Positions 25,403-34,218 of a stretch of DNA of 64,000 nucleotides are shown here, piece after piece. Source of the stretch: a virus. Location: positions 1-64,000 of the IMG/VR virus record IMGVR_UViG_3300025168_000038; one strand, given 5' to 3'. Each line of letters starts with the position of its first letter. Position 1 is the first letter of the stretch. A program made the position numbers and the translations under genes. The notes beneath the pieces were generated by a model that had not been told where the DNA came from, made no database searches, and saw only the letters and a list, made by a program, of their open reading frames with translations.

Positions 25403-26377
25403 ATGATAAGCACAAAGAACTTAGTATTACAACCTGCTGATGTTCCAAGTTATTGGGTGTTTCAATATTATTTAAATCTACCAGAAACCTTAACAGGACA
25501 GGATATAAAGATTAAGTCTATCTTTAATCCTAATGAGAATACACCTAGTTTTTGTATTTATGTTGATAAATTAGTAATGCAATATAAATTTAAAGATTTC
25601 TCAACCGGTAAGAGTGGTGATAAAGTTGATCTAGTTAAACAAATGTTTGATATAGATTTTCCTAAAGCTTCAATGAAAATAATAAATGACTACAATCAAT
25701 ATGTAAAGACTTCAGATTATAAAACACAAACCTTAAAGCCTGTAGCTAAGTGGGAAGTTGACTTTATTAAAAATAGAGAGTGGACAACTGATGATAGCGC
25801 CTTTTGGTTAGACTTTAATATAGGTAAAACTATGTTAGATAACTATAACGTTAGACCAATTGAGTATTATAACTTAGTTAAAGAAGAGAACTTTAAAGTT
25901 AAGTCACTTAAAATAGAAGGTAAGTATATGTACGGATACTATGATAAAAATGGTAAGGCCTATAAGTTATATCAACCTCATAGTAAACATAAGTTTCATA
26001 AGATTAATAAACATCTACAAGGATTTGATCAGCTTAAATATAATAAACCATATTTGGTAATATGTTCATCTCTTAAGGATGCAATGTGTCTTGCCAGTAT
26101 TGGCTATAATATAGAGGTAATAGCTCCTGACTCAGAGAATACTATGATTAAACCACATGTAATAGAATATCTTAAGAAGAAGTACAAAAAAGTAATAACA
26201 CTTTTTGACAATGATGATGCAGGTAAAGCTGCTATCATGAAGTATGGTTCTATGTACAAACTAGATGGTCTAATATTTCCTACCGCCAAAGATATTTCTG
26301 ATGGTATGAAAGAAAATGGTCTTGATTATGTGCATCTTATAATACAACCAATACTAAAAAAAGTAATAAATAAATAA
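25403..26377 (+). CDS. DnaG-type primase, TOPRIM domain
   Basis: 324 residues. Residues about 35-90 (IFNPNENTPSFCIYV, FKDFSTGKSGDKVDLVKQMF) have the fold pattern of the DnaG CHC2 zinc finger but lack the zinc-binding cysteines and histidine. The TOPRIM domain follows: VICSSLKDAM (about 218-227), where the usual Glu-Gly of the first motif is Ser-Ser, and ITLFDNDDAGKA (about 264-275) with the metal-binding D-x-D intact. It would make RNA primers for the DnaB-like helicase fork. The SSLKD form also occurs in other phage primases, so it is a subfamily trait and not necessarily inactive. Confidence 0.85.
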   Translation: MISTKNLVLQPADVPSYWVFQYYLNLPETLTGQDIKIKSIFNPNENTPSFCIYVDKLVMQYKFKDFSTGKSGDKVDLVKQMFDIDFPKASMKIINDYNQYVKTSDYKTQTLKPVAKWEVDFIKNREWTTDDSAFWLDFNIGKTMLDNYNVRPIEYYNLVKEENFKVKSLKIEGKYMYGYYDKNGKAYKLYQPHSKHKFHKINKHLQGFDQLKYNKPYLVICSSLKDAMCLASIGYNIEVIAPDSENTMIKPHVIEYLKKKYKKVITLFDNDDAGKAAIMKYGSMYKLDGLIFPTAKDISDGMKENGLDYVHLIIQPILKKVINK

Positions 26378-26378
26378 T

Positions 26379-26774
26379 ATGAGAAAAATAAGATGGTGGA
26401 TACCAGGTAACGTACCCTCTAGTAAAAATGGAAGACGTTGGACAGGTAAATACTTTATTGCTAGCAAAGCTGTAATGAATTATAGAAAAGCTACTAAAGA
26501 TATATATTTAAAATATACTGAGGATTTTAAGCAAGAACTAGAGAAGTTAGAATTACCAGTAAAAATATCTTTTGAATTTATCAGAGGCAGCCGTCATAAG
26601 TTTGACTATATAAATCCTGCACAGACAGTGCAAGATGATATGGTTAAGTATGGGTGGATTGAAGATGATAATGCTGAATATATAATTCCTGCATTTGAAC
26701 AATATACATATGATAAAGAAAACCCTGGTGTATGGATAGAACTAATTTTAGATGAAGAAAATAATATCACTTGA
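26379..26774 (+). CDS. RusA-like Holliday junction resolvase
   Basis: 131 residues, the RusA length. IPGNVPSSKNGRRW begins the fold, and the metal-binding acids lie in FDYINPAQTVQDDM (residues 75-88) and WIEDDNAEYI (93-102). RusA dimers cut four-way junctions, needed when recombination and replication create branched concatemers before packaging. The gene is 1 base after the primase. Confidence 0.85.
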   Translation: MRKIRWWIPGNVPSSKNGRRWTGKYFIASKAVMNYRKATKDIYLKYTEDFKQELEKLELPVKISFEFIRGSRHKFDYINPAQTVQDDMVKYGWIEDDNAEYIIPAFEQYTYDKENPGVWIELILDEENNIT

Positions 26775-27066
26775 TGAGTTTTTTATGCTAAAGAAAATGA
26801 TCTCAGCTTCCAAAGAAGACTTAGAAGTTGCTTTGGCTATATGGACTACCCAGTTTAAAGATAGAGAAATTTTAGATAGATTAATGTGTAAGGCATTAGC
26901 TTTTGATAAAAGAGTAAACTTCTCTATTGCTGTAGAGTATACTTTTACATACAAGGGATACAATTCTATGTCTGATATGAGTACACATAAAATACATGCA
27001 TATATAAATGGAAAGAAACTAAATGATGTATATAATAAAATATTAAAAAAGATAACAGATGATTAA
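26752..27066 (+). CDS. Hypothetical protein
   Basis: 104 residues, mostly helical (LDEFFMLKKMISASKEDLEV) with a beta hairpin near the end. It overlaps RusA by 23 bases and the metallopeptidase gene by 8. No family recognised. Confidence 0.6.
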   Translation: MKKIISLDEFFMLKKMISASKEDLEVALAIWTTQFKDREILDRLMCKALAFDKRVNFSIAVEYTFTYKGYNSMSDMSTHKIHAYINGKKLNDVYNKILKKITDD

Positions 27067-28222
27067 TATACAAGATCAGGTTGCTAGAACAACTAAAACT
27101 CTAATATTTGATGAGCCCTTTTATGGGCTCTTTTTGATTGGTATCAATAAGAAGTACAGTTTACATATACCTACTGCTGGTGTAAGCAAACATGGTATTG
27201 GTATGCAATTGACTATAAACCCAGAGTTCTTTACAGAGCTCAAGCCGGAAGAAAGATATGGCTTAATAAAACATGAGTTATTACATATAGCTTTTGGACA
27301 CTTAATTTTAAGAGACAAGTATTCTAATCATAAACTATTTAATATAGCTGCTGATTTAGAAATTAACCAATACATATTGGAAAGCAATCTACCAGAAGGA
27401 GGATTGTTATTGTCAAGTTTCCCAGAGCTTAATTTACCTAAAAAAGCAGGTACAAGTAAATATTATGAACTTTTACAACAAGCACAGCAAGATGGTACAA
27501 GCCCTACGTTAGATTCTTTAATGAGTCAAATGGATGGTACTACACCACATTGTCATAGCACATGGAATGAGTTTAATGATTTATCTGAAGCTGAGAAGAA
27601 GCTAGTAGAAAAACAAATTGAACATCAACTAAAAGAATCTGCTGAACAAACCATTAAAAGATCTGGTACGGTACCTGGTGAGTTAGCTGATCTTATAAGG
27701 AAGCTTACACATGTTGAGCCTGCTAAATTTGATTGGAAAGGATACTTAAGAAGATTTGTTGGTAATTCTAGTGTGGTGTATACTAAAAAGTTAAGACGTA
27801 AGTATAACAAACGGTATGCAGCTAATCCTGGCCTTAAAATTAAGTTTAAGAATCATATACTCGTTGGTGTTGATACTAGTGGTTCAGTCAACAATGAAGA
27901 GTTAACAGAATTCTTTAGTGAATTAACACACATGCACAAGACAGGCCACAAAATTACCGTAGCACAATGTGATACACGCTTAGGAAGCGTGAAGGAATTT
28001 AAACCTAATCAAGATTGGGAAATACATGGTCGTGGTGGAACTAGCTTTCAACCAGTTATTGATCACTACAATGAAAAGAAAGGGCAATATACAGCTCTAA
28101 TATATTTAACAGATGGTGAAGCATATGCACCTGAAGATTGTCCAAAGAATACCTTATGGTGTTTGAGTAGTATATCTCAGATGAATGATGAGTTACCAGG
28201 AAAAGTAATAAAATTTAATTAA
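27059..28222 (+). CDS. Putative metallopeptidase with VWA domain (DUF2201-like)
   Basis: 387 residues with two parts. Residues 60-100 hold LIKHELLHIAFGH, a zinc-peptidase HExxH helix (HELLH at 72-76). The C-terminal 130 residues form a von Willebrand A domain with the MIDAS start VGVDTSGSVN and later THMHKTGHKITVAQCD and GGTSFQPV strands. This pairing is known as DUF2201. It is followed 7 bases later by a MoxR-like ATPase; VWA-MoxR pairs act as chaperone-like or activating modules in many bacteria. Its phage role is unknown. Confidence 0.8.
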   Translation: MINIQDQVARTTKTLIFDEPFYGLFLIGINKKYSLHIPTAGVSKHGIGMQLTINPEFFTELKPEERYGLIKHELLHIAFGHLILRDKYSNHKLFNIAADLEINQYILESNLPEGGLLLSSFPELNLPKKAGTSKYYELLQQAQQDGTSPTLDSLMSQMDGTTPHCHSTWNEFNDLSEAEKKLVEKQIEHQLKESAEQTIKRSGTVPGELADLIRKLTHVEPAKFDWKGYLRRFVGNSSVVYTKKLRRKYNKRYAANPGLKIKFKNHILVGVDTSGSVNNEELTEFFSELTHMHKTGHKITVAQCDTRLGSVKEFKPNQDWEIHGRGGTSFQPVIDHYNEKKGQYTALIYLTDGEAYAPEDCPKNTLWCLSSISQMNDELPGKVIKFN

Positions 28223-28229
28223 TAAAAAA

Positions 28230-29498
28230 ATGGCACAAGTAAATTTAAACGTAACAGAATTAAAAGGTTTTGTAAATCATATAATAACTAATAATAGATT
28301 TCTACAACAAGGAGGAAAACATCCTGTATCAGTAGAAGTAGTAGGTGAATCAGGTATTGGTAAAACCTCAAGTATTGTTGAACTAGCATCAGAAAATAAT
28401 CTGAAATTTGTTAAGTTAAACTTGGCTCAGATAGAAGAGCTAGGTGATCTTGTTGGCTTTCCAGTACGTCAGTTTCAAATGTATAAAGAAAAGATAGTAC
28501 AACCAAAAAACAATAATGTAAACATGGTAACTGCAACACAAAGAGCAGCAGGTACTAGTCTAGCTAATCTAAACTCTTCAGTAACTAAAAAAGTAGGAAT
28601 GTGGGTTGATGAGTTGGCTGTACAAGAGTACTTAAAGCAGGGTTATAAAATGACAGGTAAGAATAGAATGTCTTATTGTGCTCCAGAGTGGATTGCTGAT
28701 GCAAAGGCCGGTGGTATCTTATTACTAGATGACTGGAACCGTGCAGATACAAGGTTTATTCAAGCAGTTATGGAATTAATAGACAGACAAACATATATCT
28801 CATGGACTTTACCAAAGGATTGGCATATTATACTTACAGCTAACCCGGATAATGGTGACTACATGGTTAATACTGTAGACAGTGCACAGAAGACTAGATA
28901 TATTACTGCAAACTTAAAGTTTGATGTAAATGTATGGGCACAGTGGGCAGAGGGTGCAGGTATTGACACAAGATGTATTAACTTCTTACTGTTGAATCCA
29001 GAACTAGTAACTCAAGAAACAAATGCAAGGTCTATTACAACATTCTTTAATGCTATATCAAGTTTTGATAACTTTGAAGATAATCTAAGTATTATACAAA
29101 TGATTGGTGAAGGTAGTGTTGGTGATGAGTTTGCATCAATGTTTACAACGTTTATAAATAATAAACTAGATAAGCTGGTTACTCCTAAAGATTTATTGAC
29201 ACATGATAATGAGTCATATATTCTTGGTGAGTTAAGAGGTTGTATAGGAGAGGATGATAGTTACCGTGCAGACATTGCATCAACGTTATCAACTAGGCTA
29301 GCTAACTTTGCAGTTGTATATTCAAAAGAAAATACAATAAACCAAAAGATTACTGACAGACTTATATCATTATGTACAAAAGATTATTTTACTAATGACC
29401 TTAAGTACTTGATAGTTAGAACAATCTTCAGTGGTAATAAACAGAAGTTTAATAAAATGATGATGAATCCAGAAATAATTAAAATGACAATTAAATAA
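28230..29498 (+). CDS. MoxR-like AAA ATPase
   Basis: 422 residues. GESGIGKT (39-46) is Walker A, GILLLDDWNRAD (about 161-172) is Walker B, and HIILTANPDN is the sensor-1 strand, the pattern of MoxR/dynein-related AAA ATPases. These usually remodel or activate a VWA partner, here the gene directly upstream. The C-terminal part is helical and family-specific. Together they may load or disassemble a protein complex during replication or takeover. Confidence 0.82.
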   Translation: MAQVNLNVTELKGFVNHIITNNRFLQQGGKHPVSVEVVGESGIGKTSSIVELASENNLKFVKLNLAQIEELGDLVGFPVRQFQMYKEKIVQPKNNNVNMVTATQRAAGTSLANLNSSVTKKVGMWVDELAVQEYLKQGYKMTGKNRMSYCAPEWIADAKAGGILLLDDWNRADTRFIQAVMELIDRQTYISWTLPKDWHIILTANPDNGDYMVNTVDSAQKTRYITANLKFDVNVWAQWAEGAGIDTRCINFLLLNPELVTQETNARSITTFFNAISSFDNFEDNLSIIQMIGEGSVGDEFASMFTTFINNKLDKLVTPKDLLTHDNESYILGELRGCIGEDDSYRADIASTLSTRLANFAVVYSKENTINQKITDRLISLCTKDYFTNDLKYLIVRTIFSGNKQKFNKMMMNPEIIKMTIK

Positions 29499-29499
29499 A

Positions 29500-30537
29500 A
29501 TGGCAAATAAATCAGTATACCAGGTTTATAGTACTGATGCTTTGACACACTTTGACCTAACTAGTGATCCCAAATACGGGATCCTAGTTGGTAATGAGTT
29601 TGAAGAAGTATTATGTACTCAAGACCAAACAACATATGAGAAAATACACAGCATATTAACTGTCCCTACAGAAGATGGACAAACTTTTAGAAATAAAAAG
29701 AAAGCTTTTATATTACCTAAGTGTAAGGTATCACAAGATAGATTAAAAGCAGCTTTAAAAGAGCATAGTATAACTGTAACTAATGATTATGAAAAAGCAG
29801 ATTTAATTGTAGGTCATGATTCTATAGCTGATAGTTTGCAAAATGGTAATAGCATTGCCTCTACACTTATGTTAACTAAGTTATGGAACTATGAACTTAC
29901 TGGCGGATCAAGTCAGATCACTAGTGTATTAAATACACAAATACAAAATTTAAACTGTCTAGCAATAATTACAGATAAAATTCTTGATAAAATTAGCTAT
30001 TACAAATTAGATGTAGAACAGGATAGTTTATATGATAGTTGGATGATAACAGGTATGGCTATGAACATAGCTCATCTTATTGAAACTACTGATTTAAGTG
30101 TAATAGATACTGAAACCATCTTGCGTAGTTCATCAAATATGATTACTTTAGATGAGCAATTATTAAAGGATCTTAAGTCTCAATTAAATACTAATCATTG
30201 GACAGATGATAAAGGTTTAGCAGCTAAAATTATACCTAGTATAGATTATAAAACTAACTATCATCTACTGTGGGAGCTGGCTACACAATGTGGAAATTTA
30301 TTCCATGACTTCAATAGAGATAAAGACTTATGGTTTTGGATTGAAGAGTCTAACCTGCGTACATTCAGCCGCAAGAGTGCACAGGACATGATCCTTTGGT
30401 TAGAAAAAAAAGAGTTACTTAATAAAAGAAACTTTAAACATTTAGAGCCAATAGTTAGACAAGAGATTAGTATACATAACAGAGACCTTTATACATTTAA
30501 AGTGGCTGTAAAAAAAGAATATTTAAAATACTTATAA
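29500..30537 (+). CDS. Hypothetical protein, paralogue of the next gene
   Basis: 345 residues, soluble. The segment ILPKCKVSQDRLKAALKEHS followed by ITVTNDYEKADLIV aligns with a segment of the next gene, implying duplication. The central region has alternating helices. It begins 1 base after the MoxR-like gene and so is probably part of that module. No known family recognised. Confidence 0.65.
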   Translation: MANKSVYQVYSTDALTHFDLTSDPKYGILVGNEFEEVLCTQDQTTYEKIHSILTVPTEDGQTFRNKKKAFILPKCKVSQDRLKAALKEHSITVTNDYEKADLIVGHDSIADSLQNGNSIASTLMLTKLWNYELTGGSSQITSVLNTQIQNLNCLAIITDKILDKISYYKLDVEQDSLYDSWMITGMAMNIAHLIETTDLSVIDTETILRSSSNMITLDEQLLKDLKSQLNTNHWTDDKGLAAKIIPSIDYKTNYHLLWELATQCGNLFHDFNRDKDLWFWIEESNLRTFSRKSAQDMILWLEKKELLNKRNFKHLEPIVRQEISIHNRDLYTFKVAVKKEYLKYL

Positions 30538-30538
30538 A

Positions 30539-31696
30539 ATGACTGAAAATCAAAATTATATAATAAACTTTAGAACTGACCAGCAATTTTGGTCCAATGA
30601 TCAATTGAATGAGAACGGTGTGTCTTCAGAAGAAGCTGGCATATTCTTATTGCATGGTGCCAGTTGGCAAATAACAGGTGATGACTTAGAATTCTTGGGG
30701 ATTAATAAATTACCAAATGACTTTGACATTACTGATAAAAAACTATATAGATATCCTAAGTTAGATTTACCTAGACAAAAGGTAGATCTTTTAAAAGAAA
30801 AGTATAATGTTAAAGTAATCAGAGATCCAAATAAATCTGATATACAAATTACATCTCTTAAGTTTTTTAATAGTATAGCACATAGTAGTTGGAATAAATC
30901 ATTTAGTAAAAATGATTTTTATGAAATATGTAAAGAGTTAGTTAAAAGAAATCTTTTGTCTGATAATGCAAAGAAATCTATTGGTAATATTTTACAAAAT
31001 TCACATTCAACTGCTGTATTTGATATACGTTGTCATAAAAAAAATTGGGAATCTGCACAAGCAAACAAATCTAAAACTTTAGAGGAGGTTGTACATGCAA
31101 TGAAAAAAGAATTGGAAGGTAAATATTGCAAGAGCTATATAATCAAAGAACCTAAACACATTGATACATATAATGAGCTTATAAAAGCAAAGATGCTTGT
31201 TCTTGATAGAGATATAAGTAAAATATGTTCAGAAGGTTTGGCAATACTTACTAAAGATGATTATACTCAGATGTATAAAATGATAACAAGTAATGATATA
31301 GAAAATAGAACTTTGGCTTTAGAAACTTTAGCTAATTGTAATGTAGAAGCTTCTTTTGATGTTGTAGCTTTACTAATGTATTATGAATTTGAGTGGGTTA
31401 AATCAACAAGCAACTGGAATACTGTTAATGTTAAAGCTTTAAGAAATAGATTCTCTGCTATGTCAACTTACGGAAACAGTAGTAATGGAAACTATCATAC
31501 TCAGATTGTCATGTATTTATACAATGAAGGATACTTAACTAAGTTTGCAGCTGATACTATTAAAGAAAAAGTTTTTAGTAAAGTTTTAGCATCTGCAGGA
31601 ATAGGTTCACCTACTTCAGCTTGGGAAATAAATCTTGATGATATAAAATTTAAAACTCCATTTAAAGAATCAATAATAGATAACATATGTTTATAA
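30539..31696 (+). CDS. Hypothetical protein, paralogue of previous gene, HEAT-like end
   Basis: 385 residues. The segment YPKLDLPRQKVDLLKEKYNV followed by KVIRDPNKSDIQI matches the previous gene in spacing and key residues. From about residue 255 the sequence (NRTLALETLANCNVEASFDV) resembles HEAT-type helical repeats. It is 1 base after its paralogue and overlaps the nuclease gene by 10 bases. Possibly a substrate or adaptor of the MoxR/VWA pair. Confidence 0.65.
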   Translation: MTENQNYIINFRTDQQFWSNDQLNENGVSSEEAGIFLLHGASWQITGDDLEFLGINKLPNDFDITDKKLYRYPKLDLPRQKVDLLKEKYNVKVIRDPNKSDIQITSLKFFNSIAHSSWNKSFSKNDFYEICKELVKRNLLSDNAKKSIGNILQNSHSTAVFDIRCHKKNWESAQANKSKTLEEVVHAMKKELEGKYCKSYIIKEPKHIDTYNELIKAKMLVLDRDISKICSEGLAILTKDDYTQMYKMITSNDIENRTLALETLANCNVEASFDVVALLMYYEFEWVKSTSNWNTVNVKALRNRFSAMSTYGNSSNGNYHTQIVMYLYNEGYLTKFAADTIKEKVFSKVLASAGIGSPTSAWEINLDDIKFKTPFKESIIDNICL

Positions 31697-32679
31697 CAAA
31701 TAAAGAAAAGGAAGAGGTTTTCTATGCAAATAAAGATTTTTGCTTTAGTTACTCTTCCTTAAATAAATTATTATTTTCACCATCCTTATTCTATAAGGAC
31801 TATATATTATTTGACCGTGAGGTTAGAACAGATAAACATCTGATTGAAGGAAAGCTTATACACTGCCTGCTATTTGAAGCAGAGAACGTTGATAAAAAAT
31901 TCAGCGTTGTTCCAGGTAAAAGCCCAAGTGATAACATTAGAAAGGTATTAAAAGACATGTCTCTTCATACTGATGCAAAAACTCTAGCTAGCTGTGAGGA
32001 TTTTATAATTTTAGATTCACTTAAATCTTTAAATCTGTATCAGTCTCTAAAAGCGGATGAGTCAAGAATAGCTAAGATAAGAACTGAAGACAATGAACCA
32101 TATTGGAAGTTCCTGGGTAATAATAACATTGATGTTGTTGACCAGGATACTTTATCAAGATGTGAAGAAAGAGTTGAAGTACTTAAACAAAATAAAGATG
32201 TAATGTCTTTGTTTAATGAAGTACAAACAGACTTTGATTTAGATCCTATTGAAACATTTAGTGAGAAGTATCTAAAATCTGAACTAATTGATTGTGATTT
32301 TGGCCTGCACGGATATGTAGATTACTATTCAGTAGATACAGATAAAAAGGAAGTTGTTATATGTGATCTTAAAACAACAGGGAAGACCGTCTCTGAGTTT
32401 AAAGACACTGTAGATTTTTATAATTACTGGCTCCAAGCTGCTATTTATATGAAACTTGTTTATGATACTTTAGGTGATGATAAAGAAGAATATAATATAG
32501 ATTTTAAATTCATTGTAATAGACAAATATGATCAGGTTTATGTTTTTGATGTATCAAATAATACAGTAAATGATTGGGCGGATGGTCTTGGAGGTGCAAT
32601 AAATACTGCAAAATTTCATTATAATAGTAGAAATTACTCATTACCTATTGAATTCTTAACAAATAAGATTAAATTATAG
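31687..32679 (+). CDS. PD-(D/E)XK exonuclease, RecE-like
   Basis: 330 residues. FGLHGYVDYYSV (about 203-214) gives the metal Asp, VVICDLKTTG (about 221-230) the D-x-K core, and YWLQAAIYMKLV (about 247-258) the conserved QxxxY helix; an N-terminal INxx region (LIEGKLIHCLLFE) also fits the exonuclease VIII family. It would resect double-strand ends to feed the Sak4-like annealing protein. It differs from the nuclease at 8802-9614 in context and sequence. Confidence 0.8.
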   Translation: MFITNKEKEEVFYANKDFCFSYSSLNKLLFSPSLFYKDYILFDREVRTDKHLIEGKLIHCLLFEAENVDKKFSVVPGKSPSDNIRKVLKDMSLHTDAKTLASCEDFIILDSLKSLNLYQSLKADESRIAKIRTEDNEPYWKFLGNNNIDVVDQDTLSRCEERVEVLKQNKDVMSLFNEVQTDFDLDPIETFSEKYLKSELIDCDFGLHGYVDYYSVDTDKKEVVICDLKTTGKTVSEFKDTVDFYNYWLQAAIYMKLVYDTLGDDKEEYNIDFKFIVIDKYDQVYVFDVSNNTVNDWADGLGGAINTAKFHYNSRNYSLPIEFLTNKIKL

Positions 32680-32680
32680 T

Positions 32681-33265
32681 ATGAGTAATGTATATACAGA
32701 ATATTTTCAGAAGAGTAAAGTTTTTCTATACCCCTTGCTAGATTTAGGTAGGGGTATAAAGTATGTACCTAAGGAAACTTATTGTGCATGGGAAGATGTA
32801 TACTCTACTGATGATATGATGTTCTTATGTGTATATAAATGTAAGCTTACCCTTGATTTTAAAAAGTTTGCAAATAGACATCTAATAGCACACCCTTTGT
32901 TTAGGGATCATATCTCTTTAGGTACAAACAGACAGTTGTTTGTATTTAATTTTGATAAATATTCTCATGATTATAAGAACTTTCTTAAAGGGAAGTATTC
33001 TCAATACTCAATAAATGGAAAGATTTCAATACTAGAATTCTTTGAGACAGCTGAAGAAGAGCAAGTACAATATATACAAGGTTTTTTGCAGCCAGATGAA
33101 GTACATGAAGCATATGCTATAGACTTAAATGTAGACATAGAGTTATTAGAAGATGTTTATGAAGTCTGTTCTGCACCAAACATGGAAAAGGAAATATTAA
33201 TTGATAATAATCATATTTTGACTCAATTATTAAAAGAAAGTTCCATATATTTGACAAATAAATAA
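32681..33265 (+). CDS. Hypothetical protein
   Basis: 194 residues, soluble, with aromatic-rich beta segments (YCAWEDVYSTDDMMFLCVY) and an acidic C terminus. It lies 1 base after the nuclease gene. No motif recognised; possible accessory of the recombination block. Confidence 0.6.
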   Translation: MSNVYTEYFQKSKVFLYPLLDLGRGIKYVPKETYCAWEDVYSTDDMMFLCVYKCKLTLDFKKFANRHLIAHPLFRDHISLGTNRQLFVFNFDKYSHDYKNFLKGKYSQYSINGKISILEFFETAEEEQVQYIQGFLQPDEVHEAYAIDLNVDIELLEDVYEVCSAPNMEKEILIDNNHILTQLLKESSIYLTNK

Positions 33266-33273
33266 TATATAAA

Positions 33274-33690
33274 ATGGCACAAATAGGACAAAATATGATG
33301 TTAGTAAATTCTACATTTAGAAATGCTAAATCATTTACATTAATTCCAGTGAGTATGGACTCACCTTATACAGAAGCTATGTTTGACCCTGCGTCAGGCA
33401 TCTTAGCTGTCATCAGCAAAGTGATGAAACAATCTTATCATATGGTACCTAAGTTAGATGATGATGGTCAGCCACAAAGACTTAAAACACCTAACCAGCA
33501 AACAGGTAAGACACATAAAGAAGAGAGAAGATTGGTTGACACATTCTCTGAGTTCTATCTTAGTGATAGAGCTGATATTGAAACTTTTATTCATATGTTT
33601 GCTGTAAATGCAGAAAACTTTTCAGTTGAAGAATTCTTTGTAGACTTAAAGAAAACTGAACCATCAAAAATTATATTACCTGGTCAATAG
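33274..33690 (+). CDS. Hypothetical protein
   Basis: 138 residues. The start AQIGQNMMLVNSTFRNAKSF and the pattern TLIPVSMDSPYTEAMFDPAS are beta-rich. It is the last gene before a strong terminator, so its transcript ends here. No family recognised. Confidence 0.65.
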   Translation: MAQIGQNMMLVNSTFRNAKSFTLIPVSMDSPYTEAMFDPASGILAVISKVMKQSYHMVPKLDDDGQPQRLKTPNQQTGKTHKEERRLVDTFSEFYLSDRADIETFIHMFAVNAENFSVEEFFVDLKKTEPSKIILPGQ

Positions 33691-33728
33691 TGTTGAGTTG
33701 AGTAATATCCTTATTGACTAAAAAAAAG

Positions 33729-33750
33729 AAAGCTCATTGATTTGGGCTTT
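33729..33750 (+). terminator. Intrinsic terminator
   Basis: AAAGCTC (33729-33735) pairs with GGGCTTT (33744-33750), with an 8-base loop, preceded by an A-run and followed by TTTTGG. It marks a transcript end between the recombination genes and the polymerase segment. Confidence 0.85.
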
Positions 33751-33773
33751 TTTTGGCTCTAATAAAAAAAATC

Positions 33774-34058
33774 ATGGCAGAAATAACTAATGAACAAATA
33801 ATGGATGTAAATATTCTATTAGCAATGAATAGATGTATGTCTGAAATAGCACATAATTTACAATATATACACACTCAACAGGTCAAACAAAGAATTAAGC
33901 ACGTTATAAAAACTGTAGACCTATATGATAGAGAAGTTAAAAGAAAGTTAAACACAGATCAGTCACAAGCAATAGAAGATATATATGACTGTATAATGGA
34001 CTTAGTTCTAGAAGCTAGAGAAGTTACTCTTAAAAATGCCAAGAATGAAAGAGTATAA
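33774..34058 (+). CDS. Hypothetical helical protein
   Basis: 94 residues from the ATG at 33774 (MAEITNEQIMDVNILLAMNR). A TTG start 21 bases upstream would lie in the terminator tail and is less likely. All-helical, charged. It overlaps the next gene by 23 bases. Confidence 0.6.
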   Translation: MAEITNEQIMDVNILLAMNRCMSEIAHNLQYIHTQQVKQRIKHVIKTVDLYDREVKRKLNTDQSQAIEDIYDCIMDLVLEAREVTLKNAKNERV

Positions 34059-34218
34059 TACATATATCATGCAAATAGGAGAAGGTATGGCCGGTGCTCT
34101 TAAAGCTCCTGAAAAGAAGAAGTATACACGTATAGATAAGAGGACTAAGAAATATGGTAATCCTAGAAAACGTAAAGATGATTGGCAAGGTACAATATAT
34201 AAAACAAAAAAAGTATGA
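34036..34218 (+). CDS. Small basic protein
   Basis: 60 residues, basic (EKKKYTRIDKRTKKYGNPRK), likely nucleic-acid binding by charge. The start is overlapped by the preceding gene and the stop overlaps the polymerase start by 4 bases, implying coupling. Could be a polymerase accessory peptide. Confidence 0.6.
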   Translation: MPRMKEYNTYIMQIGEGMAGALKAPEKKKYTRIDKRTKKYGNPRKRKDDWQGTIYKTKKV

